NCBI GenBank assembly: GCA_030248215.1
Contig: JASANG010003165.1
Coordinates: 1 to 64,000, forward strand
DNA length: 64,000 nt
Source: Enoplolaimus lenunculus
Taxonomy: Eukaryota; Nematoda; Enoplea; Enoplida; Thoracostomopsidae
Reading direction: 5' to 3'
Shown here: positions 62,801 to 64,000 of the stretch, piece after piece
Position numbering within the stretch: position 1 is the stretch's first letter
How the letters are laid out: each line of letters begins with the position of its first letter
Made by a program: the position numbers and the translations under genes
Notes under the pieces: model-generated
The model's input: only the letters and a program-made list of their open reading frames with translations
Databases searched by the model: none
What the model was told of the DNA's origin: nothing

Positions 62801-63354
62801 GTATACAACCCCACACCATCGGAATAGACGCAACGTATGCTGCGCAATGCCTACTTCTAAAGAAACTATTAACAAATAAACATCCAGAATTGCGAATAGG
62901 ATGTACCAATACATGGCAAGGAAACGAATGTGACTTCATGATCATTAGTCTCGTACGGTCTGATGGATTTGATGATACATACGGTCAAGAATGTGATCAA
63001 GGATTCCTGAGCGATTTCCGACGACTGACTGTAAGCACAACTCGAGCCCGAAAAGGACACGTAATTATCGGAAATACATTACGATTTTTGTATCACCCCC
63101 TTATCGCGGAGACTCTTCGAATATGTCATGCTTACGATGGATTCATAAACGACTACGAGGATGATACCTCTCATATCATCCAAAGCAGAATTCAAACCGC
63201 ATCAGCAATCACTAACTACATACATTTACATATATGCGACTGTTGGCACACCGATCCAGATGGGTTCGACAATGACCATGCCGTTGGAGCCGCGGTACAA
63301 AACCCCAACCAATACTACTGCACGCATCATACATCGATTCCAGAAAGGTTCTAA
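59806..63354 (+). CDS. UPF1-like superfamily-1 helicase, intronless
   Basis: 1182 residues from ATG 59806 with no interruption. The C-terminal half is a classic SF1B helicase: Q-motif FDSEQKQIL, Walker A QAPPGTGKTHII (704-711), DEAA box LLVVDEAASVD (837-840), GDTKQLP (863-869), NYRS, TWQGNECDFMIISLVRS (from about 1036) and TTRARKGHVIIGN (about 1078-1090). This is AAA_11/AAA_12 (DNA2/NAM7/UPF1-like). The N-terminal 560 residues are unassigned, with beta-rich stretches (FHLTIRNSGAVSMEY) reminiscent of MOV10-type N-terminal domains and an acidic linker (600-650). Host genes of this size here have many introns, and this one has none. It is between integrase and right LTR, the env position, so it looks like captured cargo. 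RNA or DNA substrate is not known. Confidence 0.85.
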   Translation: MATHAKDILNFAATVCLTDILPEEQRKSFQNWHGVNAYIPMDTLVQFAPRYPNNVEATITDFISLPKTESYRNFCMACVCPMNDSLHLVSARHLFMSNSQLFRLNVTDERRLLFQQWIKEHGLYHRHKVLENLNAMLTFPKISSTKATAVGMNAQLSNQGHNIPIVFGNSVTGSQELTFHLTIRNSGAVSMEYICVHTIVNGVNGDKLHPIFEMPTNCTHQEKIMITIESQTPGIQFYTLQVWIEAKQFDKNCVLLPLWCEIRWNWHNYHLEHCIARYLKDIARVRSKQTHRVALSSIPDSILNPPLIPKKEGTEQRICKPVRFTESCFSPYFKAWENKDAAICHPGDIVVRAVDIQSHGGFDDNYIQIKDIEAILERDAMIRKNNIGHRCLAEVIGQTQYDENFPERCSVTSIQFLSEVEIKDAEITRPKESAIYVNAKVPTREYRNVRAKTLTDRLRIVHPLWTIKLPAYVVGEDNDDSKMITTVQLKLNAGVKKILESVIESGSNRIATEQPFLIPMPSLVTGYILAIYKLLLLNEDVKEKAEMMSTTNNKNTKKITTDNANAKNGSNTNSSELSEQEIMLIEKKAEQESEASLAASDIDTSLPTIHTRSGFPAKLVRAVPEEVMDAEDDQMFIKKSYKYDLKRSWHKTIDHIFGHDIPARRCKGRILPDKANVYIEEFDSEQKQILHAILAGDPIVACQAPPGTGKTHIIALIMVLMHTVFPTERYLCIAPTNAAANVLAKKIQTYFKKLFGRVPPQSLLRMVRQGYPINDLGELIHHSNSVAVDNKSGEIKVDSRIPEHKILVTTVDLAIMNLLNHRKTLADAGLFELLVVDEAASVDLPRMLLAATLVANGQLVLLGDTKQLPAYVTSPKLKSVAGDESGMEFITRVASEAKRLRIITLKRNYRSVASILGPTSAIVYKEAPLIAVNHDQLSQQIDQLDEATDSMLTKLLFPAKNGVSFVHVEGTMTRHGSSLYNVAEIHHVIEIVNRMITIGIQPHTIGIDATYAAQCLLLKKLLTNKHPELRIGCTNTWQGNECDFMIISLVRSDGFDDTYGQECDQGFLSDFRRLTVSTTRARKGHVIIGNTLRFLYHPLIAETLRICHAYDGFINDYEDDTSHIIQSRIQTASAITNYIHLHICDCWHTDPDGFDNDHAVGAAVQNPNQYYCTHHTSIPERF

Positions 63355-63396
63355 AGGTAGGCTATTGCAGGGCAAAGGTTTTAAGCAGGGAGTGAT

Positions 63397-64000
63397 ATTG
63401 CAAACAACCCGTATCGGTTGTTAAGATAAACTTAAGCATAATTCCTTAATTTATTTGACAATGTTATAGTATTAAACAGCGTAATCTTTGTGCCCAAAAC
63501 AAACACTGTTTTGTCTTAGTTAAATTTTCATCGGCAGTTTCCATATAACATAACTAAATTGCCGATGTCTTTCTAAAACTTTCAGCTGTAAACAATTTTT
63601 CAACTTTTGATCTAGTTCATACATTTCGTTTGGAAAAATTACAAGCTCAAAATATACTTTTGGGAAGCGCGTTTTAGACTTTGGGATAGAAAAGAACTAG
63701 GCATTTTTCTTCCTTTCTTTTGATTTTGAAATTGCTATAACTATATTTGTTATTACATACTAGCAAACAGTAATTGCTGCATATAGATTGTAATTGTTGT
63801 TACTCAAGCCTGGGTTTCGTATGCAGAGATTTAAATTGGAGAATGCTACATCGATTTTTAAGGGCACGCATGTAGGTTTGGCAGTTTAATAATGAAACCA
63901 TAATTTATATGGCCAGGAGACTGACAGTGGTGTAAATATAGAGATAAGCCAAGATCTAGTTCAAAGCCCAAACAAATGAGTTAGGTCACTAAATATCACG
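63397..64000 (+). repeat. Right LTR, shared part (cut by window end)
   Basis: Repeats 52625-53220 (for example TGTTAAGATAAACTTAA, CTCAAGCCTGGGTTTCGTAT). It begins about 40 bases after the helicase stop. The few differences from the left repeat are mainly in the first 300 bases. The end of the repeat lies outside the window. Confidence 0.8.

Larger units (their letters stand above)
52625..64000 (+). mobile_element. LTR retroelement with a captured SF1 helicase (runs off window)
   Basis: Direct repeats (52625-53220 at least, and 63397-64000, cut by the window end) enclose about 10 kb. In order inside are an env-like region, a protease-like region, a MITE insertion, an integrase-like region and the helicase gene. 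The env-like and pol-like regions are decayed, with many breaks. The direct repeats are very similar, arguing for a fairly recent element, while the internal retroviral genes look old. Perhaps a non-autonomous lineage moved by a relative. Ty3/Gypsy family by integrase and post-protease motifs. Confidence 0.7.

Overview
The window reads as a piece of a repeat-rich, AT-rich animal genome, most likely a nematode. Introns of the one clear host gene end in TTTCAG/TTTTAG-type acceptors, and the mobile elements (a Polinton/Maverick, Ty3/Gypsy-like LTR elements, hAT-like and PIF/Harbinger-like MITEs) fit an invertebrate. I saw no bacterial operons, rRNA, true tRNA gene or CRISPR array. The species cannot be named from this sequence.

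Layout. (1) 1-1953: a large palindrome made of two inverted LTR-plus-leader arms around a fragment of Gypsy-like gag. (2) 2651-24565: a Polinton flanked by a 7-bp direct repeat (TAAGCCT), with about 250-280 bp of diverged terminal inverted repeat (TIR). Its recognisable parts, left to right, are: a NADAR-domain gene, integrase, a small unknown protein, penton-like minor capsid, small basic proteins, double-jelly-roll major capsid, adenain-like protease, packaging ATPase, two conserved Polinton proteins, protein-primed DNA polymerase B, an opposite-strand dsRNA-binding-domain gene, an opposite-strand unknown frame, and a two-exon unknown gene. A segment of about 2.5-3.5 kb covering integrase to capsid is present three times in a forward-inverted-forward arrangement, which inflates the element from roughly 16 kb to 22 kb. 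(3) 27475-45518: a 16-exon host gene for a DHX36/RHAU-like DEIH-box helicase. Its reading phase is consistent across every intron, and its introns are filled with MITEs, tRNA-like repeats and a 2-kb foldback element. (4) 45519-52608: intergenic DNA with no supported gene, including two PIF/Harbinger-like MITEs carrying many CATATG-centred palindromes. (5) 52625 to the window end: long direct repeats (LTR-like; the right one runs off the window) enclosing decayed env-like, protease-like and integrase-like regions and, just before the right repeat, one uninterrupted intronless 1182-residue UPF1-like superfamily-1 helicase gene.

The most unusual content is accessory cargo. The Polinton carries a NADAR gene (ADP-ribose-linked chemistry) and a dsRBD gene (possible interference with RNA silencing), with matching TATA/initiator promoters inside both TIRs that face inward. 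The LTR element carries a large SF1 helicase where an env gene would normally sit, preceded by a good splice acceptor. The fold-back triplication in the Polinton and the palindrome at the window's left end may be real rearrangements or amplification/assembly artefacts, and this should be settled before the copy number is interpreted.
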